The notes below the pieces were generated by a model that made no database searches, was not told the DNA's origin, and saw only the letters and a program-made list of their open reading frames with translations. From Amyloporia xantha (Eukaryota; Basidiomycota; Agaricomycetes; Polyporales; Adustoporiaceae): a DNA stretch of 64,000 nucleotides. Made by a program: the position numbers and the translations under genes. The DNA lies in NCBI GenBank assembly GCA_036971615.1, contig JAYKKR010000012.1, positions 248,001-312,000 of the forward strand. The letters run 5' to 3'. Shown here piece by piece: positions 1 through 11,720 of the stretch (positions within the stretch are counted from its first letter, which is position 1; each line of letters begins with the position of its first letter).

Positions 1-19
1 CCTGTGTTTGCTTTTACCT

Positions 20-130
20 TCGTTTCGGTCCTCCCCATCCCTCCTCCAATCCCTATGCGAGGACGAGGAACCTGTCGGATGCAGTTTACCCTGACCACGG
101 TAACTGACCCGGGATGATAGTACTAGCCGT
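20..130. repeat. Repeat block D, copy 1
   Basis: This stretch shares long collinear similarity with 3,780-4,100 and 26,590-26,940, including the shared phrases GAGGAACCTGTCGGA and GATAGTACTAG. It is diverged by many substitutions and no conserved reading frame was seen. It is a member of the old repeat mosaic that fills the left end of the window. Confidence 0.6.
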
Positions 131-199
131 GCGTTTGTTGCCCTTTGTTTCTGTTTGTTCCTCCTCTCCTCCTCCCTGTACTTGCTTTTACCTTCGCTC

Positions 200-780
200 G
201 TTATTCACGCGTAGAAACATTGATATGCTGATGAGTTTGCGGCGGTTCGAAATCAGGAACGGAGGATTGATCGATATGATCCCTCGACGTGGAGCAATTG
301 ATTACCGCCCCCGTCGGTGGACGTCTATCTGCACAGCCCCATCCAGCCCTTTTCCGTCTGACATCTCCGTCCACATCCAGTAAAACGACGGCGTGGAAGT
401 GTTCGCCCATCCAAATCGGTATTTGACTGCTCTACAGCGCGCTAGCCGCCCAAATAACGCGCGATTAGTCGCAACAGAAAGGTAGACGTATGCTACATAC
501 CATTCTGTCGGTAGCCTGCGCGAGACACGGCCGGCCGCTATTTATGTGGATCGTCCAGCGCACCACTTGAGCATCGTAAGTGCGAGCGCTCTCGTTCCCT
601 CAGAAGCAGGTGCCTCACTTTTTCGTTCGCGGGAGGACAGTATGCGCGTCGATCAGCTGCGCAGATACAGCGCCCTCACAGCGGTGGACTCCACAGCCAT
701 GCCTCAACATTCCTCGCTCCGACTCGCTTCCGCATATAAAGTGTGCCGGGTGACGTGCAATAGACTCCAGCCCCCTGTGT
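200..780. repeat. Repeat block A (R1), copy 1
   Basis: This block aligns by eye with 23,950-24,600 and 29,030-29,620. Shared landmarks in the same order are CTGCACAGCCCC, GATAGAAACGTAG or its variants, CATACCATTCTGTC, and TGTGGATCGTCCAG. In the other two copies block A continues into about 1 kb that is missing here, and block C follows directly at 780. This copy is therefore internally deleted. Confidence 0.65.
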
Positions 781-1560
781 GCTAGCCTGTAGGAGAGCGA
801 GAGAGACCGGAGCAAGGGCGCGAGGCAGAAAGTGGCAGTGACGCAGCGGAGGACAAGAGCAGAGGACGGCAGGCCCGGGCAGGGACATGGTCGATGGCTG
901 CAGGGAGAACGAGAGGATCTACGCCGAATCCGCAGGTCACAAGCGCCCACAAATCACATTGGGCACAACTACCTGCTCGTACTTATTGCGAGTCGCTTCT
1001 CCTCAACCTCTACCACGCTTCAGCACTCCCGGTTCTGCGTCGCGGGAAACCTCTACAACATTTGGATCTCATAGAGCGTGCCGGGCTCTGGTTGTTGAGT
1101 CCGCCAACCTACTACGCTCACTGCTAAGTGCTTGCTCCTCTCCTCGGAACAGTGCAACTTAAGTCCGCAGACACTCGTCTGGGGCGTCATCTCACAGGCC
1201 GTAAGTTGACGTTCTTGCGTTGCCGTCGCTGTCATCCTGTTTTGATACGAGTCTATCCACTCGGCCTTTAGTGCTACGATAGGGTTTGGGGTACTGGCTC
1301 CCGAATCGTTCATGCTCTTCCCGGTCCAATGTAATATTGCTTGATTTATCGTTTCCTTTTCGTTCATCATATCGCAGGTGCCTATCCTGACTCTCGCAGA
1401 GCACAGGGAAAGTGTCGCTGTGCCCGTGCCCGGCTCTCCTACCACGGGTATCTCGTGAGGGGTCCGCTCCAACGTTCCACTCATTGACAGAGCCAGGAGG
1501 TTCCGATAGGATGAGGCCATCGCTCGAGTATGCTACTGTCAAGCTACCTTCCAAGTCTGT
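780..1560. repeat. Repeat block C, copy 1
   Basis: This block is collinear with 5,190-5,830, 8,200-8,690 and 25,930-26,570. Shared landmarks are GAGAGACCGGAGCAAGG, GGGAGAACGAGAGGAT, CTGGTTGTTGAG, CTCGTCTGGGGCG and GTGCTACGATAGGGTT. The best match is with 25,930-26,570. Reading frames are not conserved between copies, so it is more likely non-coding or long dead than a gene. Confidence 0.7.
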
Positions 1561-1899
1561 CTCCGGGCATGACACACACAGCGACGGTCCACATGCCCTA
1601 TCACGACATATGCACTTGGTCTAGCGAGTGCCGTGTCGCGCTGAAGGTAGGACAGCGATATGCAATTCGAACAGGCATAGACACTCCCTTCGAGGAGCGC
1701 CCCGGGGACTTGCGTGTTAACTCTATACGCATCCTTGTCAGCTATGCTCTGCCACCTCATGGCACCCTCGGCCGTCTTGGTCTCTTGTGTACGCCCTCGT
1801 GATCAACCTCCGACGCACCCTCCTCACCACCTCCATCCATACCTCCGTCCGTTTCTTGACATTCGTGGAGCAGGTCCAACGGCCGGGACTCGACGAGGA

Positions 1900-2880
1900 G
1901 CATAATTTAGCATGGGTAAACCCGACCCCGGAGCTGGTTATGGGTGACATAGAAGCCATAATGGCCGTGAATCGCGTCGTACCAGTGCGCGTCGCCGGTA
2001 ATGATGGATGAGCACGCAGGCGGAAGGTCATATACGACTTCCATGGTGAAGAGTGGGACCTAGGCTCTGCGCCGGGGAAGTGGGAGAGCAGTTACATGAG
2101 CGACGAGATACTCAGACACGCCAATGGGTACTCGTGCGTATTCCGGATCGAGTATCGTCTCGCGCAAGGCGCGCCGTACGCTACCAACGGCGCGTTCCCC
2201 GCCGCGCCTGTCGACGCGCTAGCTGACCGCGACTATTCCGTCAATGACTCTAGCTTTCAAGTACTAGTCGTCGGACGCCCTTGTCTCGGGTGAGCATGCT
2301 GGTGAGCGCTTCGCCTTCGCACAGGTGCTCTGCTTTTTTGCTATCCACTGGCCACGGCATCGTCACGGTGAGCCTACTACGAGTACGCTAACGAAGCACG
2401 TCCCTCGCATGTCCAGGGTCCAGGGCATTTGCAATCGCGCTGATGTCTTTCTATTCTATTCTGTTATGCATTTCCACAGAAGGCGCGGCCCCCCCTCTCT
2501 CCTGCGGCGGGTTGGGGCTGCACGTACGCTGGACTCTTGAGCAGTTTACGCGGTTGATGCAGATCACTGTCGAACGAGAAGACTTAGCGTTGTATGCAGT
2601 GGTAGCCCTGATTGATTTCTTTGCCACGCGTTGCGCATTCGCGCTCGGGATGATAGTGAGTGGTCAATACGAGACAGCGCATGTAGCCGAACTGCAAGGA
2701 AAGCTCGAACTGACCATGGCGCAGGTGGACACGGCTCACACAACGCGTGCCACTTTCGGTCGGATGCTGGGTGAGTTGCCAAGGGCTGTCAAGGGGCCGT
2801 TCGCTCGACCGTTCGTGTCGAAGCGGGAGGCTACATACGACGAAATATATTTGTTGCAGTCAATGTGCGTACATGTCTAG
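1900..2880 (+). pseudogene. Relic coding segment, unknown protein, copy 1
   Basis: Conceptual translation gives two protein-like pieces. One lies around 2,020-2,290 (starting near VIYDFHGEEWDLG and ending FQVLVVGRPCLG). The other lies around 2,470-2,880 (containing LEQFTRLMQITVEREDLALY). They are separated by a possible intron from a GTGAGC donor at 2,292. A diverged copy with the same order lies at 8,690-9,360, where the frame is broken repeatedly. Two independent copies with protein-like composition suggest descent from a real gene. I do not recognise the family. Stops upstream and the lack of a convincing start make it a pseudogene or fragment rather than a working gene. Confidence 0.35.
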
Positions 2881-2889
2881 CAAGATGTT

Positions 2890-3180
2890 GACAGTACACC
2901 TTCCCCTTTGCCCTTTCTTTCTGTTCGTTCCTCCTCGTCCCCTCGCTGTGTTTACTTTTACCTTCATTTCTTTGTCCTGCCCCCTCCTCTTTGTTTCTCT
3001 TTGTTTCTCCTCGTCTCCGTCCCCCTCCCTACACTTTCCATTGCGACTCTGTGTCTCACTCCATCCCCTCTCTCCTCTCGTGTCTACCCTTTCGCTTCTC
3101 CTTGTTACCTTCCCCTGTTCAATTCTCTGCCTTCCCTCTCCTGCTCGTCCCCAATCTCTCTTCTCCTCCCAGTTCCTGAC
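2890..3180. repeat. Pyrimidine-rich tract
   Basis: About 290 bp of C/T-rich + strand sequence, built from runs of CTCC, TTTC and CCCTC. Its start resembles the pyrimidine-rich stretch at 135-195 (shared CTGT(T)CGTTCCTCCTC and TTTACCTTC), so it belongs to the same repeat mosaic. The long open frames across it are low-complexity artefacts. From 3,180 to 3,780 nothing further was recognised. Confidence 0.5.
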
Positions 3181-3779
3181 TCCACATCTCGACGATAAAC
3201 CGCTGCCACCCGTGCAGAGTCTCCTCTGCCAGACGTCGCAATCTACCCATTTGAAGGCATATGGCGACGCTGAACGCGAAGCAGGCGGACTACTATCACG
3301 GCTGTTTGCCGGGAGTCCGAGTCGATCTCCCGTCCAACGTCCGCAGATCTGGCTGGGGCGTCGATCCGGCGTTCGTTCCCTCTGTGCAAGACTTGTCAGC
3401 TCTGCCTCTAGTGGGCGGAGGATGTGGACTTCGGGAGTAGATGCCTGGCGACAGGAGACCCTCTGGGACGCGGAATTCCAGCTGTCAGCTCACACAGGCT
3501 ATCAGACGGAAAGAACGTAATACGACAACACGAAACTCTCTTCCCGATTGACGTCACAAGAATCGCAACCCAGGTTCTACACACAAGTGCTCATACGAAT
3601 TGAATGCGATGTCTTTCACCATTCCCATTTGACGTTTGTGTAGCTATCCCACGCCGTCCACCATGCACGTTGCCCATTCGTTCCGGTGCGAGGCAACGTG
3701 ATGTCGTCCATTGCTGACAGCGGAACGGCCTAAACCTGAGCCTCGCCTCAGCCTACAGTTTGACCTGCCACGCAGTGCG

Positions 3780-4100
3780 AGGTCTGCTACACGAGCGGTA
3801 GACAAAGACCCTGCGCTATCAAGACAAGAAAGGAGATGGTCAATTCTACAATAGGATGACGTGAATCAAGACACCTGCCTTTTGATGTCTCGTGCTCATT
3901 CAACCCGGTCTCCATTCCACTTCGCCAACCCTTACGCGAGAACCAGGAATCTGTTGGATGCAGTCTACCCTGACCACGGTAACCGATGTATTAACCGTGC
4001 GTTTGCCGTCCAGTGCAGTCGGCCAGTCGTCCAGGTCGTCGAGAAGCGGAAACGCGTCGGTGATTTGCTCGAGCGACAGCCTGAGACAAGTAGACCGTAG
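3780..4100. repeat. Repeat block D, copy 2
   Basis: Very similar to 26,640-26,940. Both carry GCGAGGTCTGCTAC, then GACAAAGACCCTGCGCT and then CAAGACAAGAAAGGAGATGG, followed by the GAACC/GAGGAACCTGT...GGATGCAGT segment also seen at 20-130. No coding capacity is conserved. Confidence 0.7.
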
Positions 4101-4123
4101 ACTGCCGTTGGACGCTGGGCGAG

Positions 4124-4290
4124 CCTGAGCAGCCGGAGAGGAAGATGTATGCATCTATCTGACGTTCGGGGTATGGGTATTGGAAGGAGGGGAGGGGAAA
4201 ACAGAGGGGGAGGGGTCGAATTGGAGAGGAAGGGAGGAGGCGGGATTCGGTCAGCGGGATGTCTGGAGTAGAAAGGAGACGGGCTGATAT
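4124..4290 (-). pseudogene. 5' fragment of the membrane-protein gene at 27.8-28.7 kb
   Basis: The + strand here (GCAGCCGGAGAGGAAGATGT onward) closely matches 28,545-28,680. On the minus strand it reads a segment like RQIDAYIF(L/P)SG, the same as the first recognisable exon of the gene at 27,771-28,680. The following exons are absent, so this is a truncated duplicate. The neighbourhood is otherwise repeat-derived. Confidence 0.5.
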
Positions 4291-4299
4291 ATCATCGCG

Positions 4300-4680
4300 T
4301 CGACCTGCCTGCGCGCGACCATGGCCGTGAGGGGTAAGTCGAGGATGGCGACGATGCTCCCAGTGGGGGTCAGACGCGCGGGCGGGAGTTCGTCAGTATC
4401 CAGGGCGATAGCAAATCAGATGCATGGAACGTAAAATGGAATGAATATTAATTCCTGACGGGGTGAGAGGGAAACGGGCGGGTGATGGAGAGGGGAGAGA
4501 GAGGATGAAGCGAGAGGGGGGCGAGCTTCTCAGTCGGCATGCCGGTCGAAAATGTGGGCAACCCCTACCTCACATGATTTCGTCCCTCCCCCGCGCCCCA
4601 CTGCACGGTAGTGGTGCCGTCCGCCCGTGCGCGCACTAGGCGAGCTGGGCTCGCCGGGATGTTGCTTATCATGTCAAGAC
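4300..4680. other. No gene seen
   Basis: This stretch is purine-rich on the + strand and shows no gene, repeat partner or recognisable site. Confidence 0.4.
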
Positions 4681-5190
4681 GTTGCAGCCGAGTCTAACAG
4701 GGGCTGAGAGACTCAGTGTCAGCGCCGGACTGTGCCGGCCTTCGAAGGCCGGTGCGCTCCTGCGGGCAGGGGAGGTAAAGTACTGCGAGTTCCTCACCGT
4801 CGTCGTGGCCCGTGAGCGTTGGTTTCGCGCTTGTATGCGATACGATCACGATCGCAGTCCAGTCTAGTCCAGGTGGGAGTGTGAATGTAAATATAGCGGC
4901 GCTACGGTGCACGCTGTTCTAGGACAGACCGATGAGATGCCGATGCGCGGCTTCACTCACCAGTGGATGATCTTGTGAGATTTGGTGCGTATCGCGCATG
5001 ACGGAGCGTAGAGGGCTCACCGTATGTTCAATAAACGATCTCACAACCCAAGTCTCTTACCGAGTACGCATCCGGACGGAAGGCTTGATAGCAGGGAAGT
5101 GCATCCCACCACCTCTCGCGCGGATAAGATTCTGCGGGGTTGCTGCTGTTCGCATTCCGTGCATCGCGCCCGGAGGGAAGGATGCACATG
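4680..5190. repeat. Repeat block B, copy 1
   Basis: Collinear with 25,250-25,780 and, over its first part, with 30,280-30,660. Shared landmarks are GAGAGACTCAGTGTC, AAGTACTGCGAGT, GTAGAGGGCTCACCGTA, CCACCACCT and ATTCTGCGGGGT. It runs directly into block C at 5,190, the same order as at 25.25-26.57 kb. Confidence 0.7.
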
Positions 5191-5830
5191 CGAGGTAGGA
5201 GCTGGCGCGCAGAAGGGAGTGAGAGCGAGAGCGAGACACAGAAACTTGGGAGGATCGTCGAAATGCTTCGGTCACCATAAGCGCCCACTGCCCCACGGGG
5301 AGATCACATCGGCGTTCCCTGCTGCGATTGATGGAATAGCTATCCACCCAAGTCGGCTCTACGCAGCCAGGTGCTGTCCCGGTTCGCCTCTCCTTGCGCT
5401 GCGTCCAAGTATCGGCGGACGCCAGTGCCCTCGCCGTATCTTCCGCCCATCTGCTTCATGTCTCTTGGCCTCGTACCACGTTCCAGTCCTCAGCAAACGA
5501 CCTGTCTCTTGCCATTGGCAACCGCTACATTGGGATCTCCTCCTGCGCACAGGCTTCTGGTTGTTGAGCCTGCCAACCTACGCTCACTGCTATGCTCCTC
5601 TTATGGGAGCAATGCATGTCCGCACACCCTCGTTTGGGGCAACATCTCGCAGGCCGCAAGCTCATGTCTTCGTGACACCGTCGCTGTTGTTCTAATGTGG
5701 GCCTATTCACTCGACAGTCTCGACTTGTAGCCCGGGGTACAACAGAGTGCTGGCTCCCGAATTGAGCCATCCACGCTCGTCCCTGATATTGGACGAATTC
5801 CCATGGTGTTCCCCTTGCACGACCTCAGAT
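5190..5830. repeat. Repeat block C, copy 2
   Basis: A diverged copy of the sequence at 780-1,560 and 25,930-26,570. Shared phrases in order include GGAGGATCGTCGAAA, CCATAAGCGCCCA, CTGGTTGTTGAGC and CTGGCTCCCGAAT. From 5,830 to 6,440 further weak similarity is visible (CAGGTGTCTATCCTGA resembles 1,375-1,395), but no gene. Confidence 0.65.
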
Positions 5831-6639
5831 CTCAGGTGTCTATCCTGATGCTGCCTCTCGCACGACACAAAAGGACAAGCAGCGCTGCGTACGTTTCTTG
5901 CTTTCCTCCACGCATATTTGGTGGCGAATTTGCCCCGTCGTCGCTGGAATCGACTTGGATGGGACGGACCTACATCGCTGTCCTCACTTCGCACAGGTAT
6001 GTGACTGTCCAAGACTATCACCGTAGATTGCTCATCCAGCAATGGCCCTCGTGCGACGCGCCGTGCTGGAGGTCGGGCATCGATATTCATTTGGGATAAG
6101 CAAACTCCCTGTGATACACCATACCCGGGGATCGCTCCAGAGACTCATCCGTTGACCCCGACGCATCCTTATTATCCGCGCTTTGCTACTGGTCTCCGTT
6201 TCTACGCAAGACGTAGTCTCTAGCTATCCACATCCCTCCGCAGACGCGTGCCCCACTCCCGCGACGCCGTTCCTCGCTTTCGCTACCATTACCCCACCTC
6301 AAAGCACTGTAGCTCAGTTTATGCGGGGCTCTTCCTCGTCCTAGTCAGGTTTTCTGGTCGGACGTTCAGCAATCCTCTCCGTTCATGGCACCCTCAGCCA
6401 TCTGCAGATCGCATGTAACGGCGGGGCTGATCTTCGACGAGAAGACTCACCGGTGTATCAGGCTGAAGCTTGTTTTCTTGGTACATGTTCCGTGTTCGTG
6501 CTTGAATACATATGGAGGGGTCGGTAAGAGATACCGTATGTTGAAATACTTGTAGATGCGCGAGGGGAGTTCAGGCTGATACCGACTGACACAGATCACG
6601 CAATGCGAATCACTTTTGAATTCCCTCCTGTGTTGCTTT

Positions 6640-7090
6640 CTATTTTCAAGAACTCTCCCGCTTAACTTACCGGGTATGAGCGACACGGTCTACGCAAACG
6701 CGTCAGCTACTCACTCAGTGACTGGAGCTAGGTTTCAACTGCCTACCGAATCGTGAAATAGTAAGTCCAAGGACAATGTGAAAGATCAAGAGGCATGCTG
6801 ACGGTTTCCACTTATAGTATAGGGAAGTTATAAGTCGCTCTCGTTGCGAGAAAAGGCAGCGCTGTAGTTTCGGGATGCAAGAAGTCAAATTTCGTAACGG
6901 CCGATACATATAAAATGCCAAAACCGCACGCAATTTCTGCATGGATTCTCGCCACCCGAGCGGACGGAGGCATAAATGGTTCGTTTGAAGCAACTTAAGT
7001 ATATCTTTTGGCTTCATGTCTGTTCACTTTTCTCCCGTCTAGCACATGTGGACTCGCTGTTATGAAATGCACATTGACGAAAGAAAGTCG
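6640..7090. repeat. Repeat block Z, copy 1
   Basis: Collinear with 9,410-9,800. Shared landmarks include GAGCGAC, AACACGGTCT or its variant, GTGAAA, TTCGGGATG, TGGATTC and ATGTG. Open frames on the minus strand exist but are not conserved in the other copy. The stretch 7,090-8,200 shows no convincing gene. Confidence 0.5.
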
Positions 7091-8199
7091 GTGGGTGTTG
7101 TTAAGGGGGCATAATTCTATTTGGCTTAAGGGATTTCTGCCCGGTACTTGAGGTATCGGCGACAATTTGGCAGCACCGCGCCTTCCGTGCCGTCCTTCTG
7201 TATCTTTCCTACTTCGGACTTACAATTCTATGTTGGCTCAGATCCCTAGCACTTCAAAAACCTATGGGGCCGTAGACATACCTGCCGTATGCGACAGTCG
7301 GATACAGGCGGATCGCAGATCGCATTGTATGGTAATGAGTCGGAGGTATCATCTTTGTCCTCGTCACCTTGTGTGGACGTCTTCACCTGATAACCGCCAC
7401 GCCCGAACTTCACAGACTTAGAGATCCGTCGCGTGGTTACAACTTGAAGTTTCCTAGGTGCGGATTGAAACTCAAGATCATTGCACAGCTTATCCTACTG
7501 GTATCCACGCTAATTATCCTTCACATTCGGTCCTGATCCTTGGTCCGGGCCTCGAAGTGCAGGGATTCTTTCCTCGCATCTGTCGGCACCCCCTAGGTGT
7601 CGAGTACATGGTCACCTTCAAGTCCGAACGTGCGTCGTACTGCAGCGAACGACCGAGGTTGGGCCAATATTTCTTATTTTTGTATTTGTAGGCGATCGGG
7701 CCCTTCATTAGCATCCAATCGAGCCTGCATTCTCCAGTCGATATGTATGTCAACGGGCACTTGCCGCCGTGTCATGGGCCATCAGAGGGCTCCTCTCCTG
7801 AGAATAGCGTAAGTCGATACGCCGTCATCTTCAGTGACATACTGGAACTGATATTTTTACTTCGCTTTCGCGCTCGCTCCGTTCTAACTTCACTTAGCCT
7901 CTGGTGCCACGACATGATGCTGGTCTCAGAATTGTCCTTGTTTTTCACGAGTCCCTTCTAAGGCCGCTCATTCCATAACCGCAGCAACAGGAACGGGAAA
8001 TGCAGTCGGTCGCGCGTCTGGTCTTGCTGGCCTCCAAGCGCAAGCGGAGCATTCCTTCGCGTTCATTCGTCAAGGTACAAATTCGCACTCGTATCTCAGA
8101 TTGCATGGTTCCCCATCTTTTCCCTCTTCCCTCCTCCGGTGCGATACACTACTGTGAAGATCCCAGGTAAGACCTGTGTTTTTCTTGTGCTTCTGTATG

Positions 8200-8690
8200 G
8201 TGGGCAAGCCTCACTTCGGAATCTCATCGGGTGCACCCGCGCGCCCTTTGATGTCAGAGCGTTGACCATGCTCCTCTCCTCGGAATAACGCAGATCGGCA
8301 GGGGTGATATGCCGCCCGCTGATGTTCTTGCCTCGCCATCGCCATCGCCATCGCCATCGCGCCTGTCCTATCCTGATACAGGCCTGTCCACTCCAATTCG
8401 GCATCTGGTGCCACGATAGGGACAGGGTGCAGGCTGTAGATCGACCCCGCCCTTTCCTGTCCGGTGTGGAATTGAACCACTTCTCCCCCACGACGCTCCT
8501 CATAGACCGCGTCCGATCCCAGGGGGCTACACCGCCTCTGGTAGGGCACTGGACAGGTGGCGATGTCACTCCTCCGTCGTCCCGTTCGTCGATAGAGGGA
8601 GGGGGCTCGGATGGGACGAAGTCTCGCCACGACATTGTATCGGTAGACCGAACACCGTAGCGGAGCGCGGGTGACATACTAGTGGCAGCC
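8200..8690. repeat. Repeat block C, copy 3
   Basis: A further diverged copy of block C. GGAATCTCATCGGG, GCTCCTCTCCTCGGAA and TGCCACGATAGGG match the corresponding points at 1,065, 1,130 and 1,275. It is followed by block X just as the copy at 780-1,560 is, so 0.78-2.9 kb and 8.2-9.4 kb are one larger duplicated unit. Confidence 0.55.
8334..8360. repeat. Hexanucleotide microsatellite (GCCATC)n
   Basis: Four uninterrupted GCCATC units lie inside block C copy 3. The other copies of block C lack the array at this point, so it arose in this copy. Confidence 0.85.
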
Positions 8691-9360
8691 ATGCAGCTGT
8701 GATGGCGTCGCGTCGCGGGATACTGGCTCGAACAGCGGGGCGCGGACGGACGAAACGGTCAGGCTGCAGACGCGAGAAGGTCGTATACATGTACGACTTC
8801 ACGGTTGCCGCCGAGTCCGACGCTCTACGACTGCGACGCCGAGGTGGGAGCCTGAGAACAGTTATATGTACGACAAGAGGTTCAGACACGCCGATAGCTC
8901 GATAGCCACTCGCGCGTATTCCCGATCGAACACCGTCTCGTACAAGGCGCGGCGTACCCTCCTACCTCCGAAAGACGTGTTCTCCGTCGCGCGCGTCGAT
9001 TTGGCAGCCGGCTGCGACTATATCGTCAACGTCAACGCCGAAAGCTTGAGACTGTCGCATATCCTCGTCGTAGGAGTCTGCCACCGGCGACCTTGTCTTC
9101 ACACTGGCGCGCTACATCACCGCCAGCGTGCGGATCCTCTCGCCCCCTCCACAGAAAGCGTTGTTGTTCCTCTCGCTCGCAGCACACTGGCGTTTGAGCG
9201 ATTTGCGTAGTGGGTGCAGATCACCGACGAGATGACCTATCATTGTCTAAAGCCGAAAGCTCCACTGACTTATTCGTTGCGCCTTCCGTGCTCGTGCTCA
9301 GACCAGTATTGATTGGTCGGTATGAGATAAGAGGATGTCAGGAAGCTCACATTTCACTTC
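8690..9360 (+). pseudogene. Relic coding segment, unknown protein, copy 2
   Basis: This is the diverged partner of 1,900-2,880. TCAGACACGCCGATAG resembles TCAGACACGCCAATGG of the first copy. CATATCCTCGTCGTAGGAG and the later GTGCAGATCACCGACGAGA also find counterparts in order. Frames switch several times between matching segments, showing decay. The product is not recognised. Confidence 0.35.
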
Positions 9361-9409
9361 AAAGCGGCTCCCGTGGTACTTACGTTTTCATTTTCACACT
9401 TCCACTTCA

Positions 9410-9800
9410 TTGCTAAGTCTTGAGCGACGTGAGTAACACGGTCTCGCGACCGGTGTTATAATCCTCAGCTACCTGCCGAGGGCAAATTGTGAAAGGGTAG
9501 ACTGAAGACGGTTTCCTCTGTGACATAGCAGGTGAGTCATACGTCGTCCTCTTGGACAGGAGCGCAGACCGATCTAATTTTCGGGATGTAAGACCTCAAA
9601 ACCCGTGACAGTCGATATGGATAACTCTGCAGGAATGTCCGGATGGATTCCTGCCACCCAACAAGATACGCAGATGTAGATGGTCGACTGAAACAAGTCA
9701 AATGTATCGTATGACTCTTTGGTATCTCTTCACTCACTTGTCTGTCTGCCGTCCAATACATGTGCATTGTCTATGGATTCTGGAACGCACGTTGACCACG
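9410..9800. repeat. Repeat block Z, copy 2
   Basis: The partner of 6,640-7,090 (see there). It follows the X copy directly, whereas copy 1 is separated from its X copy by several kb. This argues for independent rearrangements of a common unit. Confidence 0.5.
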
Positions 9801-10013
9801 ATTTCTGAGAGCCTGAGCTGTCAAGTCGTTTTGTGACCGTATTCAGGAATCCAGGCGCGCAGATTGCAAGCTCTAGCAGAAGATGATATATTTATTGTAG
9901 ATAGGTATCATCTTATGTCTCACTTTGGCTCGACCGTAGCTCAAGCCTCAAAGCGCTGTACAATCTAGTTCACTACAGTCTACTCCCTGATCAGCGCCAC
10001 TGAGTCCAAACAT

Positions 10014-10110
10014 ACGCAACGCGAAAAACAAGCATGCGCAACGCGGAAAACAACAGGTGCAACGCGAAAACCAAACACGCGCAACGCGAAAAACAACATG
10101 CGCAACGCGA
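10014..10110. repeat. Minisatellite, about 21-bp unit
   Basis: Five head-to-tail copies of a unit close to CGCAACGCGAAAAACAACATG, varying at a few positions. A degenerate sixth copy (CGCAATGCGAAAAGTATG) lies at about 10,148-10,165. No gene surrounds it. Confidence 0.85.
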
Positions 10111-10699
10111 ACGGCGAGGATGCGCCACCGGAAACGTATGTATATGCGCGCAATGCGAAAAGTATGAGGTATGCATGCACCTCGGGGTCAACGTTGAACT
10201 TGCAATTGTGGATACCTATAGAGAAGAAGTCCTAGCACGTGCACAGCGCCAAGTCGCGCTGTCGCCCCTCTAGCTCAGTATAACTTTGACTTCAGAAATA
10301 TATTGAATCGAAACTTCTGCGCACTGCACCTACGCCGACCATGGTGCATCTAGAACGGCATTGGTGCTGCTGTCTGCTAGAATTACGCCTCCGAGAACGA
10401 TGTTACTAGTAAAACGTCGTGCTCATACACTCACCTGCAGGGCGATACGCCGTCCTGTTAGCTTTCATCCCGAGATATGGGCGGATTATCAACCATCTCA
10501 CAAAAGGTGCATGTACAACTATAAACGACATACTACGCTGTGAGATCATACGACAATCTGCTACATGCTCTTCCGAACTGACACAACCCCGCCGTTCGTT
10601 TGACGTTTTAGGAACAAAATTGTAGCACATGCAGATGCAGGGGAACTTACGGTGTCAGAGTACTCTCAGTACTGAGCGCACTCCGCCGGTCAGGTGTCT

Positions 10700-11450
10700 A
10701 TCGTGTTTGCAGCACAGGGACGCGAGTCGAAGCAGCGTCGTCTTTGCGAGTCCAAGCTACTATTCGCACAGCTCGAGCGCCCACGCGAAGCTGAAAACAA
10801 CGTTGAGCAGGACGACCCACGCGTGGCTGTATACGCTGTATAGCCCAATCGGGCACCGCATGACTACGCACGCAGGTAGATAGCATGAGGGAAGGGCGCA
10901 CATGGGGGAGGACCATACGGACGTACTGCGCATGTCGGACGGGGGCGTGATAATGCCGCCTGTGTGGCGTTGTGGTGCATGAGAGGCGGGCGGGAGGAGG
11001 ATGGACAAAGAGAGAAAGAGTAGGGAAAGGAGAGGGACGCACCCTCCCTATAATTAATCGCGGTGATGGCGACGCTATAGACGTATAGGCGACGAAGAGC
11101 TGGGCAATTCTGAGGTAGGAGTACCGTGCGCGGAGAGGAGAGGGATTAGCGGCGGCAGGGAGGGCGAAAGGATAGAGAGCAAGCAGAGAGGACAGCAGGG
11201 GAGACGAGAAAGAAGGACGTACGGTCATGACGAGCTTGTACGCGCCACGGCCTGCAGACCAGCGGAGGCATTTCAGACGGTTGTATGTTCAGAGATGGAC
11301 GACGAGGAAGGGGAGGATTTGCGGGCTGAGTGGGAGGTCAGAACTTGGGTGGACGGGAATGGAAGATGGGGAAGACGCACGAGGACGGAGAAGATGACCC
11401 ATAGGGAGAACGCAGTGGGATAAGCGGTGCTTGTGCCGGCGTGGTGAGCG
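10700..11450 (-). pseudogene. Possible remnant of a membrane-protein gene
   Basis: On the minus strand several hydrophobic, protein-like pieces appear in order. There is a segment with FSLWVIFSVLVRLPHLPF near 11,330-11,400, one with RGAYKLVM ending at a GTACGT donor near 11,225, one with YSYLRIAQLFVAYTSI near 11,060-11,130, and one with HAWVVLLNVVFSFAWALE near 10,755-10,830. They lie in different frames, as expected for exons, but no complete model could be built and stops follow quickly. The family is not recognised. Confidence 0.3.
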
Positions 11451-11559
11451 CAGTGCGGCGCGAGTTCCCTTACATAGATGGCGTGGTCAGCAGCGATCGT
11501 CTATGCGCGAGCGGTGGCGGAGAGGGACACTCGGGAACGCAGGCGGGAGACGGCAGGCG

Positions 11560-11720
11560 TCGGGAACGATAACGCAGCGGAGGAGCTCGCCCACTGCCCC
11601 CGCGGGGAGACTAGATCGCGCACGACAGCCCTCCCTGCGTACCGGAGTCTGCTGAAATCCACCTAGGCCGACTCCGCGTAGCCAGCTGAGGCCTCGTCCC
11701 GTCTCCCGCACATCGCGAGC
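11560..11720. repeat. Repeat block C, partial copy
   Basis: CGCCCACTGCCCC...GGGGAGA, followed by ATCCACC and then GCCAGC, matches 5,280-5,370 in order. It is a short fragment just upstream of the NLR gene, so the repeat mosaic reaches within about 200 bp of that gene's start. Confidence 0.5.

Noticed and set aside
2747..3520. Open frame of 257 codons over the pyrimidine-rich tract
   Set aside because: Ser/Leu/Pro low complexity caused by C/T-rich DNA; no motif, no splice logic, and similar tracts occur elsewhere in the repeat mosaic.
10014..10165. Minisatellite considered as a CRISPR-like array
   Set aside because: Units are head-to-tail without distinct spacers, and this is eukaryotic DNA.
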